Assembly (NCBI RefSeq): GCF_029961155.1
Contig: NZ_JASBRH010000003.1
Location: 186,001 to 250,000, forward strand
Source of the DNA: Pontibacterium granulatum
Lineage (GTDB): Bacteria; Pseudomonadota; Gammaproteobacteria; Pseudomonadales; Balneatricaceae
Length of the DNA: 64,000 nt
Reading direction: 5' to 3'
Shown here: piece by piece, positions 26,456 to 35,175 of the stretch
How positions within the stretch are numbered: the stretch's first letter is position 1
Layout: every line of letters starts with the position of its first letter
Notes under the pieces: generated by a model
Seen by the model: the letters and a program-made list of their open reading frames with translations, nothing else
What the model was told of the DNA's origin: nothing
Database searches by the model: none
Program-made: the position numbers and the translations under genes

Positions 26456-29305
26456 ATGTTGTTCAGATTTTTTAAACCCAAATGGCAAAATCAAAAAGCG
26501 GAAGTACGCCTGCGTGCTGTCGAAGAGATCAGCCATGACGCCCCCGATTCGAACCAGATTCTGGAGCAATTAGCCCAGACGGATCCTGACCAGAATGTAC
26601 GTCAGGCCGCCACCTCCCGACTCAGCAACCTGCCGTTGCTGACCGAGATTGCCCGCAAAGAGCAGAACGAGATGATCCGCCGCTCGGCACTGGATCGCAT
26701 TTGTTGCCTGACCGTGGATCAACACGTTGCGCCGATAGAGCAACGTCGTGCCGCACTGGATCTGCTGGACTCACCCAATCTGCTGACCCATGTGGTGCTG
26801 AAGTCTTCAGATCAGGCCCTACAAAGCTACGCTCTGGACAAAATCACCGATCAGCACGCCCTGGCGACCATTATCCGTTCGGCATCCCTGGCGCAACTCC
26901 GCCGCCAGGCAGCAGAAAAAATGTACGATGCCGAGCTGATCGACGCACTGATCAAGGAAACGCTTGGTCGTGATAAAACCGTCAGCCGCATCCTGCGAAA
27001 CACCCAAACCGAGTTGCAAGAGGCCGAGCAGGCGATGCAAGCCCAGCAACAGCGTTGCGAGGAGCTGTGTGCATCCATTGAACAGCTGGCTAACGGCGAA
27101 TACTTCCCGCAGTACGGAGCCAAACTGAATGCCCTGAAGCAGCAGTGGGAACAGAGCGCTGATAGCGCTAGCAAGGAGCAGGTCAGCCGCGCCAGCGCAT
27201 CATTCAGTGCCGCGGAAGAACGCCAGCGCCAGGTTCTGGCCGAACAGGAAGCACAGCGTCTGACAGCAGAACAGGCTGCGCGCTCGAAAGCAGAACAGAA
27301 AGCCGTTATCGAAGAGCTGCGCTGTTTTGCTTCCCAACTGGTACAGAACGCAGCCCAGAGCGAACAGCCCGATGCGGTGAACGCACAGGTGCTGGGCCTG
27401 CTGAAACGTCGCTGGGAAGACCAGGAAGAAACCACGCCAGAATTGCAGAAGCGTTACCAGCGCGAATATGAGCGTTGCGCAAAACTGCTGGCAGCAACCG
27501 AAACGCTGATCGGTGAAGCAAGCAATATCCAGCTGCTGGCCCAGAAAGCCTCCGATGCCCACGCGCTAGGTACGGCTCAGCTGGAGAAACTGATTAAGCA
27601 GTGTCGCAGCAAAATCAGCGACATCAGTTGGCCGTCAGCGGAGAACAAAGCGGCCGCAGTGCGTGTCCTGGAGACAAGTCGCCGTGCACTAGAGCAGAAC
27701 CTGAAACAGCTTAAACAGCAAAGTCAGTCCGAATTTAAGGCCTTTGAAGTACTGCTCAGTGAACTCGAAGAGGCCATTGCACAAGGCCAGAGTAAAGAGG
27801 CTGACCGTCTGCAGAAACAGGCGGAGCAGACCCATCACCGCCTGGGCAACAGCTGCCCGAATGCCTTGGAACGCCAGTTCCGCCAATTGACCGCTCAGGT
27901 TCAGGAGATGCAGGAGTGGCGTGGGTTTGCTGTCAGTCCAAAGAAAGAATCCCTGTGTGAGCAGATGGAAGCTTTGGTCAACAGCGCCATGGAGCCACAG
28001 CAGTTGGCGAACAAGATTCGCGAACTGCAGCAGCAGTGGAAACTGCTGGATTCAACCGACCCGGTGCACTCCCACCGCACCTGGAAACGTTTCAAGCTGG
28101 CTGCCGACGAAGCCTACAAACCGTGTGAAAAGTACTTCAATAACCAGAAGGAACTGCGCGCAAAAAACTTGCAGAGCCGCCATACGCTGTGTGATCAGTT
28201 GCAAACCTACCTGGATGCCATCAACTGGGATGACGTCAACTGGAAAGAGCTGGACGGTTTGCTGAAGCAAGCAAAGCGAGAATGGCGAGAACACAGCCCT
28301 GTTGACCGCAGCCCGGGCAAGAAAGCACAAACCCGATTCAACGAACTGCTGGAGCAGCTGGAGAACCCGCTCAAGGCCTACCGCCAGGAGAACGCTGAGC
28401 TGAAGCGTCGTCTGGTTGCGGAAGTCCAAACGTTGCTGGAGCAGGATGACCTGAGTACCGCCACCGAGGAGGTGAAGGAGATCCAGGTACGCTGGAAGGA
28501 GATCGGTCCAACCTTCCGCAACAAAGAACAGCAGCTCTGGCAACAGTTCCGTGACCTTTGCAACGATGTGTTTGATCGTTTCCACCAAACTCGCCGTGAA
28601 CAATCAGAGCTGAAATCCAGCGTTTCCCTGCAGGTAAACAAGATCTGCGACGAGATGGAAGATGCTCTGTCACAGTTCATTGGCCTGCGCGCCTTGGAAT
28701 CGCTGCTGGATGAGGCCGACGCGGTTTACACCGAGATGGAAGAGCAGATTTCTGACGAACTTGCTCAGGAGTTCGAGGAACTTCAGGATGCACTGGAAGA
28801 CCAGCGCAGCGCTCTACTCTCCATGGTTGACGATCAGGTAAAAGCTCTGCAGCGCAAATCCATTCTGTGTGATCAGCTAGAGATGGCTCTGCTGGAAGGC
28901 GGTAACGAGGATACGCTGGCGGCGGTGCACGACGCTTGGATGGATAACATCCAGTTACCGGCGACATTCCACGATCAGATGGAAAACCGTCTGCAAACGC
29001 TGGTATCACTGACGGAGCAGGATGGCGATGCCTTGCACAGCTGCCTGACCGAACAGGAACCTCACCTGCGCCAACTCTGTATCCGTCTTGAGATTGCGCT
29101 GGGACAGCCATCCCCGGATGAAGACCAGGCCCTGCGTATGGAGTACCAGATGCAACGCCTGCAGCAAGCGCTGGCGCAGCAGGAAGAGGCCCTGAACCTG
29201 AAAGCGGTGAAAGCCCTGCGTTGCGAATGGCTCTGTGTACCCTTCAGCAACCACTACCCTGCCCTGGTACAACGCTTCGAAAAGCTGCTTAACAGCTTGC
29301 TTTAA
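26456..29305 (+). CDS. Large DUF349 coiled-coil protein with HEAT-like N-terminus
   Basis: A 949-residue cytoplasmic protein. Residues about 10-180 form short helical repeats resembling HEAT repeats (RLRAVEEI, VRQAATSRL, IRRSALDRI, LRRQAAEKM). The rest is mostly Gln/Glu/Ala-rich helix with several DUF349 units, recognised by recurrent tryptophans in motifs such as LQQQWKLLD, QAKREWREHSPV and IQVRWKEIGPTFRNKEQQLWQQFRDLCN. No enzymatic motif is seen. A scaffold, possibly for nucleic acid or protein complexes, is plausible but unproven. The start codon is ATG directly after a weak GGGA. A 230-bp leader region precedes it; a BIME-like repeat and a terminator follow. Confidence 0.82.
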   Translation: MLFRFFKPKWQNQKAEVRLRAVEEISHDAPDSNQILEQLAQTDPDQNVRQAATSRLSNLPLLTEIARKEQNEMIRRSALDRICCLTVDQHVAPIEQRRAALDLLDSPNLLTHVVLKSSDQALQSYALDKITDQHALATIIRSASLAQLRRQAAEKMYDAELIDALIKETLGRDKTVSRILRNTQTELQEAEQAMQAQQQRCEELCASIEQLANGEYFPQYGAKLNALKQQWEQSADSASKEQVSRASASFSAAEERQRQVLAEQEAQRLTAEQAARSKAEQKAVIEELRCFASQLVQNAAQSEQPDAVNAQVLGLLKRRWEDQEETTPELQKRYQREYERCAKLLAATETLIGEASNIQLLAQKASDAHALGTAQLEKLIKQCRSKISDISWPSAENKAAAVRVLETSRRALEQNLKQLKQQSQSEFKAFEVLLSELEEAIAQGQSKEADRLQKQAEQTHHRLGNSCPNALERQFRQLTAQVQEMQEWRGFAVSPKKESLCEQMEALVNSAMEPQQLANKIRELQQQWKLLDSTDPVHSHRTWKRFKLAADEAYKPCEKYFNNQKELRAKNLQSRHTLCDQLQTYLDAINWDDVNWKELDGLLKQAKREWREHSPVDRSPGKKAQTRFNELLEQLENPLKAYRQENAELKRRLVAEVQTLLEQDDLSTATEEVKEIQVRWKEIGPTFRNKEQQLWQQFRDLCNDVFDRFHQTRREQSELKSSVSLQVNKICDEMEDALSQFIGLRALESLLDEADAVYTEMEEQISDELAQEFEELQDALEDQRSALLSMVDDQVKALQRKSILCDQLEMALLEGGNEDTLAAVHDAWMDNIQLPATFHDQMENRLQTLVSLTEQDGDALHSCLTEQEPHLRQLCIRLEIALGQPSPDEDQALRMEYQMQRLQQALAQQEEALNLKAVKALRCEWLCVPFSNHYPALVQRFEKLLNSLL

Positions 29306-29335
29306 TCCTTCCCAAACTACCGCCAGTAAAAAGCG

Positions 29336-29424
29336 TAGGTTGGCCATCGCGGAGCGATGCCCAACAAATCGACTCAAGCAGGCCCCTTTACTGTTGGGCT
29401 TCGCGTTGCGAAGACCAACCTACA
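29336..29424. repeat. Family A BIME-like palindrome, copy 1
   Basis: Outer arms GTAGGTTGG and CCAACCTAC flank two unlike inner hairpins (CATCGCGGAGCGATG on the left, CTTCGCGTTGCGAAG on the right), each bounded by CCCAAC/GTTGGG. The architecture is that of a head-to-head REP pair. The reverse-complement arrangement occurs at 31942-32029. Confidence 0.85.
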
Positions 29425-29470
29425 AGCGCAGTCGCTTTATCGGACCCAATCCCTCCGACAATAAACAATA

Positions 29471-29496
29471 AAAAACCCGCCGAAGCGGGTTTTTTA
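29471..29496. terminator. Bidirectional terminator between the DUF349 gene and phaB
   Basis: A-run, ACCCGC (29475-29480), loop CGAA, GCGGGT (29485-29490), T-run. Confidence 0.9.
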
Positions 29497-29516
29497 TTGT
29501 GCAGCTAATCAAATGA

Positions 29517-30266
29517 TTAGTGCATGTGCAGACCACCGTTGATGGACATGTCAGCACCGGTAATGTAGCCGGATTCAGCTTCAGCCAGGAAGCTCACAAT
29601 GCGGCCAATCTCTTCCGGTTTACCGAAACGGCCCACTGGAATGGTTTTGCAGATTTTCTCCTGGATTGCTTCGTCGATCTTAGCAACCATCGGAGTCATC
29701 ACATAACCTGGAGATACGGTGTTAACAGTCACGCCTTTTGCTGCAACTTCCTGCGCCAGGGCCTTGGTGAAGCCGTGGATACCTGCTTTAGCGGCGGAGT
29801 AGTTACACTGGCCGAACTGGCCTTTCTGCGCGTTGACGGAGGAGATATTGATAACACGACCCCAACCCTTTTCGATCATAGGGTTGATGACCAGACGTGT
29901 CATGTGGAACATGGAGTCCAGGTTTGCACTCAGAACTTCATCCCACTGATCCCAGCTCATTTTTTTGAACTGTCCATCACGGGTAATACCCGCATTATTA
30001 ATCAGCACATCGACTGTGCCACCAGCGATCTCTTCAACGGTCGCGATACACTGAGCGCAGGATTCTGCATCAGTTACATCACCATAAGCGACCAAGATAT
30101 CGTACCCTGCTTCCTTCTGCTCTGCCTGCCAGGCTTTAGCTTTATCGTGATTACCGCCACTGTTGTATCCCGCTACTACTTTAAAACCGGAATCAACCAA
30201 TGAACGGCAGATAAAAGTACCCAAACCACCGGTACCGCCTGTTACAAGAGCAATCTTCTGACTCAT
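29517..30266 (-). CDS. phaB: Acetoacetyl-CoA reductase (PhaB/PhbB)
   Basis: An NADPH-dependent short-chain dehydrogenase of 249 residues that reduces acetoacetyl-CoA to (R)-3-hydroxybutyryl-CoA, the monomer precursor of polyhydroxybutyrate. SDR signs are the TGGTGGLG cofactor loop, NNAG and the catalytic YSAAK (with Ser in ISSVNAQKGQFGQ). NAQKGQFGQ and TVSPGYVMTPMV are characteristic of PhaB rather than FabG. The start is ATG at 30266 with GGGG eight bases before; a GTG six bases upstream is too close to it. No phaA or phaC is adjacent in the window, so a polymer role rests on genes elsewhere. Confidence 0.9.
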   Translation of the reverse strand: MSQKIALVTGGTGGLGTFICRSLVDSGFKVVAGYNSGGNHDKAKAWQAEQKEAGYDILVAYGDVTDAESCAQCIATVEEIAGGTVDVLINNAGITRDGQFKKMSWDQWDEVLSANLDSMFHMTRLVINPMIEKGWGRVINISSVNAQKGQFGQCNYSAAKAGIHGFTKALAQEVAAKGVTVNTVSPGYVMTPMVAKIDEAIQEKICKTIPVGRFGKPEEIGRIVSFLAEAESGYITGADMSINGGLHMH

Positions 30267-30454
30267 ACTCACATCCCCTTTTTAGTAATTTTCGTGAGTT
30301 TACTGGGCTTTGTAATTCTTATTCTGTGTCAATATCCCTGACTTGCTTCTGATCATAATATCAGCTTGAACAGGAAATAATATGACTTTGGTTGAATTAA
30401 TTTGCCTACAGCTTATAGGGGCTATATGAAGCGGAAATGACAGAAGTAAAAGCT

Positions 30455-31819
30455 TTAAGAACCCAGTTTAACTTCATCTTTTTCTTGCAGACGCGCCAGG
30501 TGTCGACGCATCCAGAACCAGGCGGTCAGTGCAGTCAGTGCATTGGCGATAACCAGCCCCCCAAACATACCCTGCAAACCATACAGCTCGCTCCCCAACC
30601 ACCCCAGCGGTACATAAAAGACAAACAGGCGGGTAATACTGATACGCATGGCACGTAGCGGCTGGTGCAACGCATTAAAGCTGGATGCCGTGAGGAAAGT
30701 CGCTGCCTGGAAGCCAAAGCCCACCGGTACAATGAGAATCCAGATACCGATCCAGGACTGAACATCGGTGTTATCGCTGAACACCGCAGCCACATACTCG
30801 GACGTCAGGCACAGTCCGATATAAATCAGCGCCTGCCAGATCAGTGCAAAACGGATCGCAATACGATACGCACGCACAACCCGCTCGGTGTGACCGGCAC
30901 CGAAGTTCTGACTGATAAACGGTGGCAGCGTCATCGACAACGCCAGGCACGCCAGCAGCGAGAGGGATTCCAGGCGGTTACCGACACCAAACGCGGCAAC
31001 GGCTTCCGCCCCATAGGTGGCCACCATCGCCGTGAGCACACCGTTCGCCACCGGCGTCATCATATTTGAGAGCGCAGCTGGCAAACCGATTTTCATCACC
31101 GCGCTCCAGTGCTGCCAGATGCGCACCAGATCGATCGATTGCAGGATCAGCAGGCCACGACGGTGGTAGAGGATATGCAGCACAATTGCACAGGTCACAC
31201 CCCAGGCGATCACGCTGGCGATCGCAGCACCCTGTACACCCATGGCGGGTACCGGCCCCCAACCAAAGATCAGCAGCGGGTCCAGCACCATATTCATCGC
31301 CGACGAGAACGCCATAATCTTGGCCGGTGTCTTGGTATCACCGCTGGCACGCATACAGCTGTTGCTCACCATATTCACCACCAGAAATACGGAGCCCCAG
31401 AACCAGACTGACATGTAGGTGTTGATGTGGGGCAACAGTGTTTCCGACGCCCCCATCAGGCGAAACAGCGGTTCGATAATCAGCTGACAGCCCAGCGCGA
31501 TCAGCAACGTCAGGCAAGCGGTGCTGAGCAGGTTATCGGTCGAGAGTGAACTGGCTTTCTGATGGTCACCCGAACCGATCAGACGCGCCAGTGTGGCCGA
31601 CGTGCCAATCCCCAGCCCGATTGCCAGACTGGTAATGGAAAAGCTAACCGGAAAAGTGAAACCCAGTGCCGCCAGCGGCTCGGTGCCCAATTTACCCACA
31701 AAATAGATATCTGCCAGATTGAACAGCATCAAGCTGACGATACCCATCATCATCGGTACGGTCATTCGCACCAATAAAGGCTGAATCTCATCGTGCAGCA
31801 AATCGGGTTTGGCAGGCAT
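30455..31819 (-). CDS. MATE-family efflux transporter
   Basis: A 454-residue membrane protein with twelve predicted helices in two MatE repeats. Family features are NLADIYFVGKLGTEPLAALGFTFP near the start, IGLGIGTSATLARLIGSGD, and MRASGDTKTPAKIM in the middle. MATE proteins export cationic drugs or metabolites using Na+ or H+; the substrate is unknown here. It forms a single-gene unit, with a BIME-like repeat upstream and phaB about 180 bp away on the same strand. Confidence 0.88.
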   Translation of the reverse strand: MPAKPDLLHDEIQPLLVRMTVPMMMGIVSLMLFNLADIYFVGKLGTEPLAALGFTFPVSFSITSLAIGLGIGTSATLARLIGSGDHQKASSLSTDNLLSTACLTLLIALGCQLIIEPLFRLMGASETLLPHINTYMSVWFWGSVFLVVNMVSNSCMRASGDTKTPAKIMAFSSAMNMVLDPLLIFGWGPVPAMGVQGAAIASVIAWGVTCAIVLHILYHRRGLLILQSIDLVRIWQHWSAVMKIGLPAALSNMMTPVANGVLTAMVATYGAEAVAAFGVGNRLESLSLLACLALSMTLPPFISQNFGAGHTERVVRAYRIAIRFALIWQALIYIGLCLTSEYVAAVFSDNTDVQSWIGIWILIVPVGFGFQAATFLTASSFNALHQPLRAMRISITRLFVFYVPLGWLGSELYGLQGMFGGLVIANALTALTAWFWMRRHLARLQEKDEVKLGS

Positions 31820-31941
31820 AGCGGTTCCGGAAGAGAAAGTGGGGCTAATCCTAACCGGTATTTCGCCCTACGCAAGCAGTAATAACGAAACTCACTGTTT
31901 ACCACCGTAACGGGAATAACAGCGAATAGGTCATAAAAAGC

Positions 31942-32029
31942 GTAGGTTGGCCTTCGCAACGCGAAGCCCAACAGATACGGAGCAATTTGGGGTAGACCGT
32001 TGGGCATCGCTCCGCGATGACCAACCTAC
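31942..32029. repeat. Family A BIME-like palindrome, copy 2 (reversed)
   Basis: GTAGGTTGG...CCAACCTAC outer arms. Its left half equals the reverse complement of the right half of the 29336-29424 copy with one base difference, and its right half likewise matches the other copy's left half. So the whole element is present in the opposite orientation. It lies in the 314-bp gap between the DUF1329 and MATE genes. Confidence 0.85.
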
Positions 32030-32073
32030 AACCGAGTTGATTTCTCTGATCCACGCTATCTGACAATGAACCA

Positions 32074-32100
32074 TAAAAAAGCCCGGACATCGTCCGGGCT
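32074..32100 (-). terminator. Terminator of the DUF1329 operon
   Basis: Read leftwards: AGCCCGGAC, loop, GTCCGGGCT, then TTTTTT. It closes the leftward operon 38601-32134. Confidence 0.9.
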
Positions 32101-32133
32101 GAACGGGAGTTACTAGTACATCAAGTAGTCGAA

Positions 32134-33447
32134 TTAACGACCGGAGGCGCGCAGGTTCTGTACGGTGAACTTACTTGCAGGACTGAGTTTCGGATCAACC
32201 TGTCCCTTGAACTGACCAGTTGTGCAGTGGTTAGCCTGCATATCCACCATGGAGAATGCATCATCAACCGCCACACCTGTACCTTTGTTACGCGGCAGGT
32301 GGTGATCCGGGTGCGCCTGACCGATCAGCCAGCTCTTCCACATGTCACCTTTACGGTCGTAGGTGATGTTGCGCGGAATAGTGAAGGTCTGGGCATCGAT
32401 AAAGTGCTGACGCTTGCTGATCGGATGGTTCGGATCCACAGGATCGGATTCCACAACATACACCTTACGAAGCTGCCAGGTGATATTCGGGAAACAACCA
32501 CCCTTGCCACCGAATGCCACAACCTGGTACCCCTCGTCATCCTTGTGGGTGTCTGCATCCAGCTCCATCTCATTGTGGTTGTACATCGGCAGCAGCATGT
32601 GCTTGGTACCTTTATAGGTCCAGTTCATGTCACTGATACGGCCGTTGTAACCCTCGAAGTCCTCGATCATGATGTCGGAGCCCAGGAAGGCATCAGTCAC
32701 CTGGCCGGTGGATAGACGACGTACCCGACGCTGGAAACCCAGATAGAGGTATGCGTTATCACGTTTCAGGTCGTCCTCAAAGCGGTGAATCAGCAGCTGC
32801 GTATTCTTCACATCGAACGGCTCCAGTACCTGTACGTAGATACCACGAAACAGGCTGGATGGATTCGGTGTCAACGCCGGATAGGGTTCCTGCTGAGTCC
32901 GGTGAGTGTAGTTCAGGAAGTGGAAGTTGAACTTCACGGTACGCTCTACCTTTCCGCTCTTCATATTGCGGTATTTCCAGTAAAAGGGAGAGATCGCCGC
33001 GGAGTCACCCCAGTTGTAACCGTACTTATAGTTCCAAGCGAGTTTCTCACCGGCGCGAGGATCGTCCTGGGACGGTTCTTCCGGGAATGGGCGACCGGCG
33101 TGAGCTCCTTCAATGATTCCAGGCTTATCGCCCAGCTTAACCTTACCCAAACCCGCTTTTGTGGCCTCAACATAACTCGAGTGAAGATCAAATGAAGTGG
33201 TTTCTCCTACTTTGATCTCATAATCACCGTTTTTGACAAACTGATACATCGCCGGATCAAGCACATCTTTAACAGTTTCTACATTGCTCTGGTTGATCAC
33301 CATCCCGGCACTGACACCCTCTACCTTGGGCGTACCGTTTTTGTATGGATAGAAAGAATTTTCCACATCCTGCAGCGTGGCAGCGAAAGCAGGTGCAGCC
33401 AGGACACCGGTCATCGCCACACTGAATAGAGATTTTTTAAACATCAT
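32134..33447 (-). CDS. DUF1329 periplasmic/outer-membrane-associated protein
   Basis: A 437-residue exported protein (signal peptide with core SLFSVAMTGVLAAPAFA, cleavage after AFA) of the DUF1329 family. The fold is related to LolA/LolB-like beta half-barrels, which handle lipids, so a hydrophobic-ligand carrier is a reasonable inference. Conserved stretches include SSLFRGIYVQVLEPFDV, RRVRRLSTGQVTD, and GKGGCFPNITWQLRKVYVVE. It is the last gene of a four-gene module with DUF1302, an MMPL-type RND permease and a YCF48-like lipoprotein. A terminator follows. Either of two adjacent ATGs may be used, with AAAGG upstream. Confidence 0.85.
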   Translation of the reverse strand: MMFKKSLFSVAMTGVLAAPAFAATLQDVENSFYPYKNGTPKVEGVSAGMVINQSNVETVKDVLDPAMYQFVKNGDYEIKVGETTSFDLHSSYVEATKAGLGKVKLGDKPGIIEGAHAGRPFPEEPSQDDPRAGEKLAWNYKYGYNWGDSAAISPFYWKYRNMKSGKVERTVKFNFHFLNYTHRTQQEPYPALTPNPSSLFRGIYVQVLEPFDVKNTQLLIHRFEDDLKRDNAYLYLGFQRRVRRLSTGQVTDAFLGSDIMIEDFEGYNGRISDMNWTYKGTKHMLLPMYNHNEMELDADTHKDDEGYQVVAFGGKGGCFPNITWQLRKVYVVESDPVDPNHPISKRQHFIDAQTFTIPRNITYDRKGDMWKSWLIGQAHPDHHLPRNKGTGVAVDDAFSMVDMQANHCTTGQFKGQVDPKLSPASKFTVQNLRASGR

Positions 33448-33468
33448 AGTTACCTTTCTTATTATCTA

Positions 33469-35118
33469 TCAGAAGCTGTAACGTACAGTCAGCTGAATTT
33501 CATCTTCTTGGTTCGCTACACCGATAGGGCCGTTGGTGAAACGAGAAAGAGGTTCTGTCACGTTAATTCCAGGTTGACCTGCAAGGGCCGTTGCAGACCA
33601 AGGGAACTCCTGATCCCCTCCCGTTTTAACGTTCAAACCCAGGTTAATCATCCAGTGGTTATCCGGTGTCCAGGAGATGCTTGGAGCCACAACTGTCGCT
33701 TCAGCAGCAACATCATGTGCAATTATGATTTGTGGGCTAAGACGGTTGTTCATATACCAACCTTTGAACAAGAGGGTTCCGATCCAGTTGTCCTCCTCAT
33801 TTGGCATATCTGCTTCATGATCAAGGATGTGCTCACCAAACAGCTGCGTAGATAACAGGAAGGCACTGCCTGTACCTAGCGACGGAATCACCATGTTCTT
33901 ATCGAAACCAACAACATAACGCAGCATGTCTGTTTCTTTATGACCGTTGGTATCACGCGGAAGCTCTTCCCCCTGGGTATACACCGTTTCCAAACGCCAT
34001 ACCGCATCCATATCCATGGAGTAGTAGTCGATGGCACCACCCACCAGGTTGATCTTAGGGAATTTAATATCGAACACCCCATCTGACAGGAACGGCGCAT
34101 TTGTCGGGCTTAATGGCGCAGTTGGGTCAAAAGCGGTGTTTGCCCGGAAGTGCAGAGAAGGCAGCTGCTGACGATAATGCAGAGCATTCAAAGAGAAGGT
34201 CACGTCACCATATACGCCTTCCCATTTCGCACCGAATTGAGTATTCCCCAGATCCCAGTCGGGCTCTTCTACGTCATGAATAATGGGCACACCCAGCGTC
34301 GATGAGGTAAAGAAACAACCCGCATCCAGAATGCGGTATGACTGGCCACAGGTACCCAGATTGCTGGGGCGGAACTTGTCAAAATTCCAGACAAGGGAGA
34401 AGTTGCTATCATCAAATACTTTGGTTGGCCCCATGCGCCACTCTGCGGTCACCATCCACTGCGGAATACGGATATCTTCCAGCTCGTCATAGATGTTGTG
34501 GCGCGAGTAGTCGACAGGGTTGATCACATCCAAGACACGGAACAGGTCGGTCTTGCCCCATACCACCTGCTGCTTACCCAGGGTCACGTTAAAGATCGTG
34601 CCACTGTCCAACTGGCGGTCAGCGCTGATGTAGAGTTCACGGATAAAATCGAGTTCGTCGTTGAACTCAGGAAACTTTGCTTCGTCCTCATCCTGATCCA
34701 TGTAACCGTCCAGATTGTTACAAAGCGTAGGATTGTTTTCACAAGGAAACGGAGTTCCTGCCGTGAGCAACGCGGTTGAAAGATCCTGTCCGTGCCAGTT
34801 TGAGCCCAGATATGGCTGCGTAGCATCTTTACCGAACTCATCGTCATTCAGGTCGTAAACACCATCATAGGTAGCACGCAATGTTCCGTTGACAACGATG
34901 TTGTCCCAGCTTTCTGATTCAATCGATTTGGAGAACTCCGCCTGTCCCGTGTTACGGAACTTGGACAGTCCCACTCCGTCACGGACATAAGTGGCATTTT
35001 CCACAAACCCCGCCCATTCAGTGTCCGCGGCATACGTTGTAGGCGAACCAGCCATTGCTGACACTCCCATGGCCACTGCAAGCGGTAGTTTGCGTAATGC
35101 TGTTATTTTTTTTGTCAT
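33469..35118 (-). CDS. DUF1302 outer-membrane-type protein
   Basis: A 549-residue protein with a long signal peptide (cleavage after TYA, near residue 31) and a beta-rich body ending in QLTVRYSF. A terminal aromatic residue is the usual BAM-recognition feature of outer-membrane barrels. Family marks are LGKQQVVWGKTDLFRVLDVINPVDY and IPQWMVTAEWRMG. DUF1302 proteins are predicted porin-like barrels, usually encoded with DUF1329 and RND-type permeases. The start is ATG at 35118 with AAGGGG nine bases upstream. It may provide the outer-membrane step for the substrate moved by the neighbouring permease; this is inference. Confidence 0.85.
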   Translation of the reverse strand: MTKKITALRKLPLAVAMGVSAMAGSPTTYAADTEWAGFVENATYVRDGVGLSKFRNTGQAEFSKSIESESWDNIVVNGTLRATYDGVYDLNDDEFGKDATQPYLGSNWHGQDLSTALLTAGTPFPCENNPTLCNNLDGYMDQDEDEAKFPEFNDELDFIRELYISADRQLDSGTIFNVTLGKQQVVWGKTDLFRVLDVINPVDYSRHNIYDELEDIRIPQWMVTAEWRMGPTKVFDDSNFSLVWNFDKFRPSNLGTCGQSYRILDAGCFFTSSTLGVPIIHDVEEPDWDLGNTQFGAKWEGVYGDVTFSLNALHYRQQLPSLHFRANTAFDPTAPLSPTNAPFLSDGVFDIKFPKINLVGGAIDYYSMDMDAVWRLETVYTQGEELPRDTNGHKETDMLRYVVGFDKNMVIPSLGTGSAFLLSTQLFGEHILDHEADMPNEEDNWIGTLLFKGWYMNNRLSPQIIIAHDVAAEATVVAPSISWTPDNHWMINLGLNVKTGGDQEFPWSATALAGQPGINVTEPLSRFTNGPIGVANQEDEIQLTVRYSF

Positions 35119-35175
35119 TATTTTTAACCCCTTCGGATTATTGGTCACTTCAGTGTTTGGACATCTACGCACAGC

